A program made the position numbers and the translations under genes. Positions 1-7,677 of a DNA stretch of 12,062 nucleotides are shown here, piece by piece. The first letter of the stretch is position 1. Every line of letters starts with the position of its first letter. Source of the DNA: Saprospiraceae bacterium (GTDB lineage Bacteria > Bacteroidota > Bacteroidia > Chitinophagales > Saprospiraceae); the NCBI GenBank assembly GCA_020528935.1, contig JAJDFU010000674.1:1-12062 (forward strand), in the 5' to 3' direction. The notes below the pieces were generated by a model, which was not told where the DNA came from, ran no database searches, and worked only from the letters and a program-made list of their open reading frames with translations.

Positions 1-507
1 CTGTTGCGGGGAAAACACTTGGATAGTACCGGTTCGTCTGGGGGGGTCACCATGTACGCTTTGGACCCCTTCCGTGTGCCGTGCCCCAAGCAGGACCCGC
101 CAGTGCTGCCTTACCTGCATTACTAGGGTGCTAAGAACTGCGATCTGAAACTGGAAGTGGCCATACGCACGGCCGAAGGGCATGAAAAGACCGTATGCCG
201 TTCCAACTTCCGGTACATGTATTGGAACATCTGCCAGCAGCTGGCACACCACACCGTCAACGGCTGCAACATCAATGTGGGCGATATGTACGCCTCGGGC
301 ACCATCAGCGGACCCACGGAGGAGGCTTTCGGCTCCATGCTGGAACTCACCTGGCGCGGCACCAAGCCCATCGCCATGCCCGACGGCAGCGAGCGCAAGT
401 TCATCCAGGACGGCGACACGGTGATCCTGCGCGGTTATGGCAAGCGCGACGGCATACGCATCGGCTTTGGCGAAGCGACGGGCACGGTCCTGCCGGCAGC
501 GGAATAG
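1..507 (+). CDS. fahA: Fumarylacetoacetase, C-terminal part (5' end cut off, interrupted by in-frame TAG)
   Basis: Fumarylacetoacetase hydrolyses 4-fumarylacetoacetate to fumarate and acetoacetate, the last step of tyrosine and phenylalanine degradation, in the cytoplasm. Frame 1 reads through about 168 codons that match the C-terminal third of the family: a VTM-AL-PFRVP-PKQ-PPVLPYL block, then SNFRYMYWNICQQLAHHTVN, NGCN-NVGD, SGTISGP, FGSMLELTWRGTKPI, the FIQDGDTVILRGY block, and a typical end at GFGEATGTVLPA. The gene starts outside the window. One TAG at 124-126 breaks the frame where the family usually has a glutamate (YEG), and several conserved residues before it are altered, mostly by G/T changes. 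Downstream of about 150 the sequence looks intact. If the stop is real, only a useless C-terminal fragment could be made (for example from GTG 157). Sequencing error at a contig end is more likely. The family assignment is secure; whether the gene is intact is not. Confidence 0.9.
124..126 (+). other. In-frame amber codon inside the fumarylacetoacetase frame
   Basis: Codons around it read TTA CCT-like PYLHY, then TAG, then GAKNCDLKLEVAI, which continues the conserved family sequence without a frameshift. One G-to-T change from GAG would produce it. It cannot be sense in a recoded genome, because five genes here, including this one, end with TAG at the expected place. Confidence 0.85.
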
Positions 508-600
508 CGGGCGCAGGTCTCCGGCGAACGGGCTCGGTAAATCGATCCGGGAATTATTTTAGCTGCAAGCGCGACGCCCGCACTAAATCCTTCCGCAAGA

Positions 601-632
601 TTTGGGCCCCCTTCCGGTAAAGCGTATTTTAA
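601..632 (+). promoter_or_regulatory. Candidate Bacteroidetes-type promoter of the V-ATPase operon
   Basis: TTTG at 601-604 and TATTTTAA at 625-632 are separated by 20 nt. The Bacteroidetes consensus is TTTG, 19-21 nt, TAnnTTTG. The -33 element and spacing fit; the -7 element matches TA and two of the last four bases. Transcription would start about 50-60 nt before the ATG at 695. The rest of the 187-nt gap after fumarylacetoacetase shows no convincing terminator or small gene. Confidence 0.35.
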
Positions 633-694
633 GCCCGGATTAGCTGGGGGTGCCGGCGCGTTGCCGAAATAGCCCCTATAAACGGCCGATTACC

Positions 695-1300
695 ATGGAA
701 GAAAAACTCCAGTCCCTGCTGGAACGCATACGGGAAGAAGGCGTAGAAAAAGCGCGGGAAGAAGCAGACCGCCTGGTTCGGGAAGCCGAACGCAAAGCCG
801 AACACATTCGGGGAGAAGCCGAACAGCAAGCCCGGCACATCCGCGAGCAGGCGGAGGCGGATGCCGAAAGCCACAAGCGCAATGTGGAAGCCGAGCTCAA
901 GCTCTCCGCCGCCCAGGCCATCAGCGCCCTGGAGCAGAAGATCACCAATCTGGTTGCCGCCAAATCGCTGGGGAAGCCCACGGAAGAGGCCTTCGCCGAT
1001 ACCGGTTTCCTGAAGCGCCTCATCGAGCAGTTGATCGCCAAGTGGGAACCCACCGGCGAAGACGTTGCCCTGCAACTCGCTCCCGACCAGCAGGAGGAGT
1101 TGTACCGGTACGTGGATGAGCAAGTCCGAAAGGAACTGCAGAACGGGCTGGAGATCAATCCGGCCCCGGGCATGCGGAACGGCTTCCGCATCGGGCCGGC
1201 CGACGGGCGCTATGTCGTATCCTTCACCAGTGAGGATTTCAAGGCGTTTTTCACGGAGCACCTCCGCCCCCACATCAAAAACCTATTGTTCGACGAATAA
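695..1300 (+). CDS. atpE: V-type ATPase subunit E (peripheral stalk)
   Basis: Subunit E forms the peripheral stalk that holds the A3B3 head against the membrane stator (subunit I). The 201-residue protein has the typical two-part build. Residues about 1-85 are a highly charged alpha-helix rich in Glu, Arg and Ala, suited to a long coiled coil. Residues about 100-201 form a mixed alpha/beta domain ending in FKAFFTEHLRPHIKNLLF, which resembles the head-binding end of the family. The ATG at 695 was chosen over one at 650 because the helix starts there and the 15 extra residues look non-coding. There is no Shine-Dalgarno sequence. It is the first gene of the operon, 8 nt before the DUF2764 gene. 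No partner G/H subunit is encoded nearby, so E may pair with itself or with an unidentified partner. Its place and shape make the call firm, although E subunits diverge strongly in sequence. Confidence 0.88.
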   Translation: MEEKLQSLLERIREEGVEKAREEADRLVREAERKAEHIRGEAEQQARHIREQAEADAESHKRNVEAELKLSAAQAISALEQKITNLVAAKSLGKPTEEAFADTGFLKRLIEQLIAKWEPTGEDVALQLAPDQQEELYRYVDEQVRKELQNGLEINPAPGMRNGFRIGPADGRYVVSFTSEDFKAFFTEHLRPHIKNLLFDE

Positions 1301-1308
1301 GCTTCCCC

Positions 1309-2139
1309 ATGCGCAACTACGGCATGCAGCAAAAGCAGTATTACTATCTGGTGGCCGGCCTGCCCGAGCTGTCGCTTTACCAGCCGCAGATGCCGTTTCC
1401 GGTTGCCGAATGGGTGGAAGAGCTGGAGCACCGGCTGCACGGAACCGAGCGGGCCGCGCTGGACCTCCTGCTGTTGCCGGCCGATCACGAAAACCTGCTG
1501 ACCCTCCTGGCGGAAGGGGAGGTGCCGCACTGGGCGCCGCTCAGCCGCTATGAGCCCGAGTATTTTCTCGGCAGCCTGCGCGAGGGCTCCGGCCTGCCCC
1601 CCTACTTCCACAGCGCCTATGAGGCTTTCCGGGAAGAGGGCAGTGCCTTCCGGCGGTTGCCCTGGGCGCACCGCCTCACCGAAGGATACTACGACTATGC
1701 CCTGGCCGCCGGCAAAGGTTTTGTGTACGACTGGCTCCACTTTGATCGCGACCTGCGCAACCTGCTTGCGGGGTGGAATATGCGGCGCCACCACCTGTCC
1801 GACGCGTACCAGCTGGTAGGCGAAAACGAAGTGACGCGGGCCATTCGACAGTCGCAGGCCCGCGACTTCGGCCAGGGCCTGCGCTATCCACAGTGGGGCC
1901 GCTGGGTGCAGGATGCCGAAATTGACGATCTGGCCGAGCGCCACCAGAATACCAGCCGTCTGCGCTGGTCCTTTATCGACCAAGCGCTCACCTTTTCCTA
2001 CTTTACAGCCGATGTGCTGCTGGGCTACCTGCTGAAGCTTCAGTTGATCGAAGAGCGCCTGCAGGCCGATGCCGAACAGGGACGGGCGCGTTTGGAAAAG
2101 TTCATTCATCAGCTCGCAGAAACCCATATACCGGAATGA
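1309..2139 (+). CDS. DUF2764 family protein of the V-type ATPase operon
   Basis: This 276-residue protein opens with the QYYYLVAGLPELSL motif typical of DUF2764 proteins, which are encoded between subunits E and A in V-ATPase operons of Bacteroidetes, spirochaetes and chlamydiae. It is rich in aromatic residues, mainly helical by eye, with no signal peptide or membrane segment. Notable stretches are the FDRDLRNLLAGWNMRRHHL region, and a C-terminal helix rich in Glu, Arg and Leu. Its biochemical role is not established. Its fixed place, together with the missing subunit C, suggests it couples the central shaft to the proteolipid ring as C/d does; this is an inference. The first ATG (1309) is taken as the start, but ATG 1324 fits the family N-terminus equally well. 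Its stop overlaps the start of subunit A by ATGA, so translation is probably coupled. An older family label would be 'hypothetical protein'. Confidence 0.85.
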   Translation: MRNYGMQQKQYYYLVAGLPELSLYQPQMPFPVAEWVEELEHRLHGTERAALDLLLLPADHENLLTLLAEGEVPHWAPLSRYEPEYFLGSLREGSGLPPYFHSAYEAFREEGSAFRRLPWAHRLTEGYYDYALAAGKGFVYDWLHFDRDLRNLLAGWNMRRHHLSDAYQLVGENEVTRAIRQSQARDFGQGLRYPQWGRWVQDAEIDDLAERHQNTSRLRWSFIDQALTFSYFTADVLLGYLLKLQLIEERLQADAEQGRARLEKFIHQLAETHIPE

Positions 2140-3917
2140 CAAAAGGCAAGACATACAGCACGGGGCGCGTTCGGGGCATCGTTTCCAACCTGGTAACCGT
2201 AGCTATAGAAGGGCCCGTCGGCCAGAACGAGATCTGTTTCATCCAACACGGCGACACCCCCCTGATGGCCGAGGTGATCCGGGTGGAGGGGCGCCGGGCC
2301 TTCGTGCAGGTGTTCGAAAGCACCCGCGGTCTTCAGCCGGGTATGGAGGTCACCTTCGCCGGCCACTTGCTGGAGGCCACCCTGGGGCCCGGCATATTGT
2401 CCCGCAACTACGACGGCCTCATGCACGACCTCAATACCATGACCGGCGTCTTTCTCAAACCCGGCGAATACACCTCCGCCCTCGACCTGGAGCGCCAATG
2501 GGCCTTCGAGCCCCTGGCCGAGGCGGGCCAAACGGTGCAGGCCGGCAGCTGGCTGGGCGAAGTGGACGAGAACGGCATCGCCCATAAGATCATGGTGCCT
2601 TTTCAGCTGGAGGGCACCTACGAACTCAAGTCCGTAGCCGCCTCCGGCGAATACCGGGTGGAGGACACCATCGCTACCCTGACGGATGAGCAGGGCAGCG
2701 AGGTCAGCGTGAGCATGCGGCAGAAGTTTCCCGTGAAAAAAGCCGTGCGGGCCTACCGCGACAAGCCCCGCCCCTACCGCCTGCTGGAGACCGGCGTGCG
2801 CACCATCGATACCCTGAACCCCATTGTGGAGGGGGGTACGGGCTTTATTCCCGGCCCTTTCGGCAGCGGGAAGACCGTCCTGCAGCAGGCCATCTCCCGG
2901 CAGGCCGAAGCCGATGTGGTGATCATCGCCGCCTGCGGCGAACGCGCCAACGAAGTGGTGGACCTGTTTGCGGAGTTCCCCGAACTGGACGACCCCTGGA
3001 CCGGCCGCAAGCTGATGGAGCGCACCACCATCATTGCCAACACCTCCAACATGCCGGTGGCCGCCCGCGAAGCCTCCGTCTACACGGCGATGACCATCGC
3101 GGAGTACTACCGCTCCATGGGCCTGAAGGTGCTGCTGCTGGCCGACTCCACCTCCCGCTGGGCCCAGGCCCTGCGCGAGATGTCCAACCGGCTGGAAGAG
3201 CTGCCCGGCCCCGACGCCTTTCCCATGGACCTCTCGGCCATCATCTCCAACTTCTACTCCCGGGCCGGCACCGTAAACCTGCACAACGGGCAGACCGGCT
3301 CCATTACCTTCATCGGTACCGTATCGCCGGCAGGAGGTAACCTCAAGGAACCCGTCACCGAATCCACCAAAAAAGTGGCGCGCTGTTTCTACGCCCTCTC
3401 CCAGCAGCGGGCCGACAGCAAGCGCTATCCGGCCATTGACCCCATCGAGAGCTACTCCAAGTACCTGGAGTACCCGGAATTGCAGCGCACCCTCAATCAG
3501 GAGATCGATCCCGACTGGACCGACAAGGTCAATCAGCTGCGCAACCGGCTCATTCAGGGCAAGGAGGCGGCCGAGCAGATCAACATCCTGGGCGACGACG
3601 GCGTATCCATCGATACCCACCTCACCTTCTGGCGATCGGAGGTCATCGACGAGATCATCCTGCAGCAGAATGCCTTTGACGATGTGGATGCCCGCACGCC
3701 CATGGCCCGGCAGAAATATATGGCGGATAAGATCCTGGAGGTGGTCAAAACCCCCCTGGACTTCGAGCGCTATGAGGAAGTGAACCCTTACTTCAAGCGC
3801 GTGATCAATGCCCTGAAGCAGATGAACTACTCGGAATTCGAATCGGAAAAATTCAACAGGCACCTCGGGGAGTTGAAGGACATCCTCGGCGAGCGCGAAC
3901 GCGAGCTTGAGGCCTAG
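2136..3917 (+). CDS. atpA: V-type ATPase catalytic subunit A
   Basis: Subunit A carries the catalytic nucleotide sites of the cytoplasmic A3B3 head. The 593-residue length is normal. An N-terminal beta-barrel (about 1-70) is followed by the bulge insertion specific to A subunits (about 110-190), the nucleotide-binding domain and a helical C-terminal domain. The P-loop GPFGSGKT is at 240-247. The catalytic glutamate is E269 in CGERANE, the variant usual in the spirochaete/chlamydia/Bacteroidetes branch where archaeal and eukaryotic enzymes have GERGNE. Walker B ends at D337 in KVLLLADSTSRWAQALRE. All catalytic residues are present. The ATG at 2136 overlaps the DUF2764 stop by four bases. The next gene, subunit B, lies 12 nt downstream in the same reading frame, separated only by a TAG. 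Whether the enzyme makes or uses ATP in the cell cannot be told from sequence. Confidence 0.97.
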   Translation: MTKGKTYSTGRVRGIVSNLVTVAIEGPVGQNEICFIQHGDTPLMAEVIRVEGRRAFVQVFESTRGLQPGMEVTFAGHLLEATLGPGILSRNYDGLMHDLNTMTGVFLKPGEYTSALDLERQWAFEPLAEAGQTVQAGSWLGEVDENGIAHKIMVPFQLEGTYELKSVAASGEYRVEDTIATLTDEQGSEVSVSMRQKFPVKKAVRAYRDKPRPYRLLETGVRTIDTLNPIVEGGTGFIPGPFGSGKTVLQQAISRQAEADVVIIAACGERANEVVDLFAEFPELDDPWTGRKLMERTTIIANTSNMPVAAREASVYTAMTIAEYYRSMGLKVLLLADSTSRWAQALREMSNRLEELPGPDAFPMDLSAIISNFYSRAGTVNLHNGQTGSITFIGTVSPAGGNLKEPVTESTKKVARCFYALSQQRADSKRYPAIDPIESYSKYLEYPELQRTLNQEIDPDWTDKVNQLRNRLIQGKEAAEQINILGDDGVSIDTHLTFWRSEVIDEIILQQNAFDDVDARTPMARQKYMADKILEVVKTPLDFERYEEVNPYFKRVINALKQMNYSEFESEKFNRHLGELKDILGERERELEA

Positions 3918-3929
3918 AACACAAAAGCT

Positions 3930-5261
3930 ATGACGAAAAAAGCCTTTCAGCGTATATACACCCAGGTCGACCAGATCACCAAGGCTACCTGTACGGTGCG
4001 GGCCGAGGGCGTGGGCTATGAGGAGTTGGCCGTGGTGAACGGCCGCCTGGCCCAGGTGGTGAAGATCCAGGAGCAGGAGATCACCCTGCAGGTATTCGGC
4101 GGCACCGAAGGCGTGCCCACCAATGCGGAAGTGGTCTTCCTGGGGCGTCCGCCGGCCCTCAAGGTGGGCGACACCCTGGCCGGGCGATTCTTCAATGCCT
4201 ACGGCGACCCCATCGATCAGGGGCCGCCCATCGACGGGGAGGAGCGCGAGATCGGCGGGCCGGCCGTGAACCCCGTGCGGCGCAAGCAACCCTCGGAGCT
4301 GATCGCTACCGGCATTGCCGGCATCGACCTGAACAACACCCTGGTCACCGGCCAGAAGATCCCCTTCTTCGCCGATCCCGACCAGCCCTACAATCAGGTG
4401 ATGGCCACGGTGGCCCTGCGCGCCAAGGCCGACCGCATTGTGCTGGGCGGCATGGGCCTCACCAATGACGACTACCTCTACTTCCGGCAGGTCTTCGAAC
4501 AGGCCGGCGCCCTGCACCGCATCGTCAGTTTTATCAACACCACCGAAGATCCGCCCGTGGAGCGCCTGCTGGTGCCCGATATGGCCCTCACCGCCGCCGA
4601 GTACTTTGCCGTGGACAAGAACGAGAACGTACTGGTGCTGCTCACCGACATGACCCTCTACGCCGATGCCCTCAGCATCGTCTCCAACCGCATGGACCAG
4701 ATCCCCTCCAAGGACAGCATGCCGGGCTCGCTCTACAGCGATCTGGCCCGCATCTACGAAAAGGCGGTGCAGTTTGCCGAGGGCGGCACCATCACCATCA
4801 TTGCCGTGACCACCCTCTCGGGCGGCGATATCACCCACGCCATACCCGACAACACGGGCTACATCACCGAGGGGCAGCTCTTCCTGCGCCGCGATACGGA
4901 CATCGGCAAGGTGATCGTAGACCCCTTCCGCAGCCTGTCGCGCCTCAAGCAGCTGGTGATCGGCAAAAAGACGCGCGAAGACCATCCCCAGGTGATGAAC
5001 GCCGCCGTGCGCCTCTATGCCGATGCCGCCAATGCGCGCACCAAGCTCGAGAACGGCTTTGAGCTCACCGATTACGACGAACGGGCCCTGGCTTTTGCCA
5101 AAGCCTATGCCGATCAGCTGCTGGCCATCGATGTGAATATGGACACACAGGATATGCTGGACACGACCTGGAAGCTATTTGCCAATCACTTTTCCCTGGA
5201 GGAAGTGGGTATTAAAAAAGAATTGACAGACCGATTCTGGCCGGAAAACGTTCAAGCCTGA
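3930..5261 (+). CDS. atpB: V-type ATPase regulatory subunit B
   Basis: Subunit B alternates with A in the head and supplies the non-catalytic interfaces. The 443-residue protein has the beta-barrel start (about 1-75), then the nucleotide-binding-like domain. The P-loop position is occupied by FADPDQPYNQV (147-157), so Walker A is lost, as expected for B rather than A. The GMGLTNDDYLYFRQVF block (174-189), the LLTDMTLYADALSIVSNRM block (about 237-255) and the MPGSLYSDLARIYEKA block (264-279), which contributes to the A-B interface, are all recognisable. The C-terminal helical domain is complete. It lies 12 nt after subunit A and 6 nt before subunit D, with no Shine-Dalgarno sequence. Nothing unusual is seen within the gene. 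It could be mistaken for an F1 alpha subunit, but the lost P-loop and neighbours exclude that. Confidence 0.97.
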   Translation: MTKKAFQRIYTQVDQITKATCTVRAEGVGYEELAVVNGRLAQVVKIQEQEITLQVFGGTEGVPTNAEVVFLGRPPALKVGDTLAGRFFNAYGDPIDQGPPIDGEEREIGGPAVNPVRRKQPSELIATGIAGIDLNNTLVTGQKIPFFADPDQPYNQVMATVALRAKADRIVLGGMGLTNDDYLYFRQVFEQAGALHRIVSFINTTEDPPVERLLVPDMALTAAEYFAVDKNENVLVLLTDMTLYADALSIVSNRMDQIPSKDSMPGSLYSDLARIYEKAVQFAEGGTITIIAVTTLSGGDITHAIPDNTGYITEGQLFLRRDTDIGKVIVDPFRSLSRLKQLVIGKKTREDHPQVMNAAVRLYADAANARTKLENGFELTDYDERALAFAKAYADQLLAIDVNMDTQDMLDTTWKLFANHFSLEEVGIKKELTDRFWPENVQA

Positions 5262-5267
5262 TCCGCC

Positions 5268-5864
5268 ATGGCCATTCGCTTTCAATACAACAAGACCTCG
5301 CTGCAGGCGCTGGAAAAACAGCTCAAGATCCGCCGGCAGGCCCTGCCCATCCTCAAGAACAAGGAGGCTGCCCTGCGCGTGGAGGTCAAAAAAGCCCGGC
5401 GGGAAGCGGAGGCAGTGCACCAGCGCCTGCAGGAATCCATCCAGGAACACGAAAACATGATCCACTTATGGAATACCTTTGATTTCGATTTGCTCGAGGT
5501 GGACCGAGTGGATGTCGCCGAGCGCAAGATCGCCGGTGTAAATACGCCGGTGCTGGAGAAGGTGCACTTCAACCGCACGCCCTTCAGCCTGTTCAACCGG
5601 CCGGCCTGGTATCCGGCCGGCCTGGAACTGCTGGAAGACTGGACCGGCCTGGAGCTCCGGTACCGCCTGATGGTCCGGCGCACCGAACTGCTGGAGCACG
5701 CCCGAAAAAAAACGACCCAGAAGGTCAACTTGTACGAAAAGGTACAGATTCCCGAGTACGAGGATGCCATCCGCCAGATCAAGCGCTATCTCGAAGACGA
5801 GGAAAACCTGGCCAAAGCCGCCCAGAAGATCGTAAAGAAACGCAAGGAAGAAGCCCGGCTATGA
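5268..5864 (+). CDS. atpD: V-type ATPase central stalk subunit D
   Basis: Subunit D is the rotating shaft inside the A3B3 head. The 198-residue protein has the diagnostic layout: an N-terminal coiled-coil helix starting NKTSLQALEKQLKIRRQALPILKNK (about 8-60), a short middle region, and a C-terminal helix carrying KVNLYEKVQIPEYEDAIRQI followed by a Lys/Glu-rich tail. This N- and C-terminal pairing forms the two-helix shaft. It begins 6 nt after subunit B and overlaps subunit I by ATGA. The small partner F, which normally attaches to D and adjusts its activity, is not encoded in this operon; nor is subunit C. This agrees with the reduced operons of spirochaetes and chlamydiae. No regulatory site is seen in front of the gene, so it is probably read only as part of the operon. 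Confidence 0.93.
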   Translation: MAIRFQYNKTSLQALEKQLKIRRQALPILKNKEAALRVEVKKARREAEAVHQRLQESIQEHENMIHLWNTFDFDLLEVDRVDVAERKIAGVNTPVLEKVHFNRTPFSLFNRPAWYPAGLELLEDWTGLELRYRLMVRRTELLEHARKKTTQKVNLYEKVQIPEYEDAIRQIKRYLEDEENLAKAAQKIVKKRKEEARL

Positions 5865-7654
5865 TCGAACCCATGTACAAATACTACTTCCTGGTGCCGC
5901 AGGGCGATTACCTGCGGTTCCTCATGCGCTTGCGTCAGCTGGGCGTGCTGCACGTGAAAGGCAACGGCGGGGGCTTGCCATCCGACCTGCAGGACCGGCT
6001 GGAAGCCCAAAACCGGCTGCAACAGGTGCTGGATCTGCTGGCCAAGCGCGAAGTGCAGCCCCGGGATTGGACTGAAGAACTGCCCGAGGATGGGCTGGAG
6101 CTGATGAAGCGGTACGAAGACTGGAACGATAAGGTGGACGATCGCGAGCAGGAGATGGAGCAACTGGACAAACAGCTGGAGCAGTGGCGCCCCTGGGGCG
6201 ATTTTTCCGGAAAGACGCTCGACGAGCTGGCCGATACCGGCCTGTACATTCACTTTTTCAGCTGCCCGGCCAAACGCTGGAAGCCCGGCTGGACGGCCGA
6301 ATACCCCATCGCCTTTGTCGCCGAGGAAAACGGACAAGCCCACTTCATCTACCTGAGCCGCGAGGCCGAGCCGCCGGAGCTGCCCTTTGCCGATGCCTGG
6401 CCCCGGCCGGCCCAGGGTACCCGGGAAATGCGCGAACAACGCCGCCGGCTGGAAGACGAAAAAGCGGCCTGGAACGATCGCATCGATCAGCTGGCGGCCC
6501 ATGGCATACCGGCCATGCAAGCCGCCCTGTACCGGCTGCAGGATCACCTGCAGTTTCGGGAGGTGGTCCACCACAGCCGGGAGGAAGCCGACGGCCACCT
6601 CATGCTGCTGGAAGGCTTTGTACCGGATTCCAGGCGGCAGGATCTGGAGGCCTTTCTGCACGATGCCAAGGTGCTCTTCCTGCGCGATCGCCCCAAACCC
6701 AAGGACAATCCGCCCGTCCTGCTGCGCAACTCGGGCTTCTCGCGCCTGTTCGAGCCCATCGGCGAACTCTTCTCCCTGCCCGATTATTCGGAGATGGACC
6801 TCACGCCCTACTTTGCCCCCTTTTTCATGATGTTCTTCGGCTTCTGCCTGGGCGATGCCGGCTACGGCCTGGTGATGGTGCTGGGAGCCACCATCTACCG
6901 CCGATGGGCCCGCGAAAGTTATCAGCCCATCCTCCGCCTCCTGCAGTGGCTGGGGCTGGCTACGGTGATCTTTGGTGCCCTCACGGGCACCTTCTTCGGC
7001 CTCAACCTGGTGGAGAACCCCATCCCCGGCCTCGAGGCGGCGCGCAACTTCATGCTGGACAGCAATCAGGCCTTCCAGCTGGCGCTGGTGCTGGGTATGG
7101 TGCAGATCCTCTTCGGCCTGGTGCTCAAAGCAGTGAACCAGGCCCGCCAGTACGGCTGGATGCACGGCATTGCGCCCGTTGGATGGATGATCCTGCTGCT
7201 GAGCCTGCTGGACATCGGCCTGCTCAAACAGCTGGACCCGGTGAGCACCTATACGGCCTGGGGCGGCGTGGCCCTGATCGTTTTGTTCAGCGACCCCGGC
7301 ACGAGCCTGCCCGGCCGGGTGGGCAAGGGCCTGTGGGAGCTGTACGGCATCACGGGCTTTTTCGGCGATCTGCTCAGCTATATTCGCCTGTTTGCGCTGG
7401 GTATCTCCAGTGCCATCCTGGGCTATGTGGTCAACAACATCGCCTGGCAGATCAACCAGGGCGTGCCCTATGTGGGGCCGGTCTTGTTCGTGCTCTTCCT
7501 CCTCGTGGGGCACGGCGCCAACCTGCTGATCGCCTCGCTGGGGGCCTTTGTACACCCCATGCGCCTCACTTTTGTCGAATTTTACAAAAACGCCGGCTTC
7601 AAGGGCGGCGGTCGCAAATACGACCCGCTGCGCAAGCACGGCACGGAAACCTAA
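5861..7654 (+). CDS. atpI: V-type ATPase membrane stator subunit I (a-subunit)
   Basis: Subunit I provides the half-channels for ion entry and exit at the inner membrane and anchors the peripheral stalk. The 597-residue protein has a hydrophilic N-terminal half with coiled coils (about 40-110 and 185-235), then a membrane half. Likely membrane segments lie near 317-346, 360-384, 404-424, 437-454, 464-477, 492-530 and 537-565. The essential channel arginine is R509 in LLSYIRLFALGISSA, the counterpart of the arginine in the TASYLRLWALSLAHA region of eukaryotic subunit a. The FMMFFGFCLGDAGYGL segment (322-337) and the GAFVHPMRLTFVEFYKNAGF end (561-580) are family hallmarks. At 597 residues it is shorter than the roughly 640-660 of archaeal and enterococcal forms. 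It overlaps subunit D by four bases. All key features look intact. Confidence 0.95.
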   Translation: MIEPMYKYYFLVPQGDYLRFLMRLRQLGVLHVKGNGGGLPSDLQDRLEAQNRLQQVLDLLAKREVQPRDWTEELPEDGLELMKRYEDWNDKVDDREQEMEQLDKQLEQWRPWGDFSGKTLDELADTGLYIHFFSCPAKRWKPGWTAEYPIAFVAEENGQAHFIYLSREAEPPELPFADAWPRPAQGTREMREQRRRLEDEKAAWNDRIDQLAAHGIPAMQAALYRLQDHLQFREVVHHSREEADGHLMLLEGFVPDSRRQDLEAFLHDAKVLFLRDRPKPKDNPPVLLRNSGFSRLFEPIGELFSLPDYSEMDLTPYFAPFFMMFFGFCLGDAGYGLVMVLGATIYRRWARESYQPILRLLQWLGLATVIFGALTGTFFGLNLVENPIPGLEAARNFMLDSNQAFQLALVLGMVQILFGLVLKAVNQARQYGWMHGIAPVGWMILLLSLLDIGLLKQLDPVSTYTAWGGVALIVLFSDPGTSLPGRVGKGLWELYGITGFFGDLLSYIRLFALGISSAILGYVVNNIAWQINQGVPYVGPVLFVLFLLVGHGANLLIASLGAFVHPMRLTFVEFYKNAGFKGGGRKYDPLRKHGTET

Positions 7655-7677
7655 ACCATAGCAAACCCAACACCACC

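Noticed and set aside
2109..4985. 958-codon open frame on the minus strand across subunits A and B
   Set aside because: It is antisense to two highly conserved genes that share one frame; GC-rich codon use removes stops on the opposite strand. Its translation is low-complexity, rich in Gly, Val, His and Leu, and resembles no family.
5786..7639. 617-codon minus-strand open frame opposite subunit I
   Set aside because: It is antisense to a clear subunit I gene, rich in Gln, His and Ala, with no recognisable motif.
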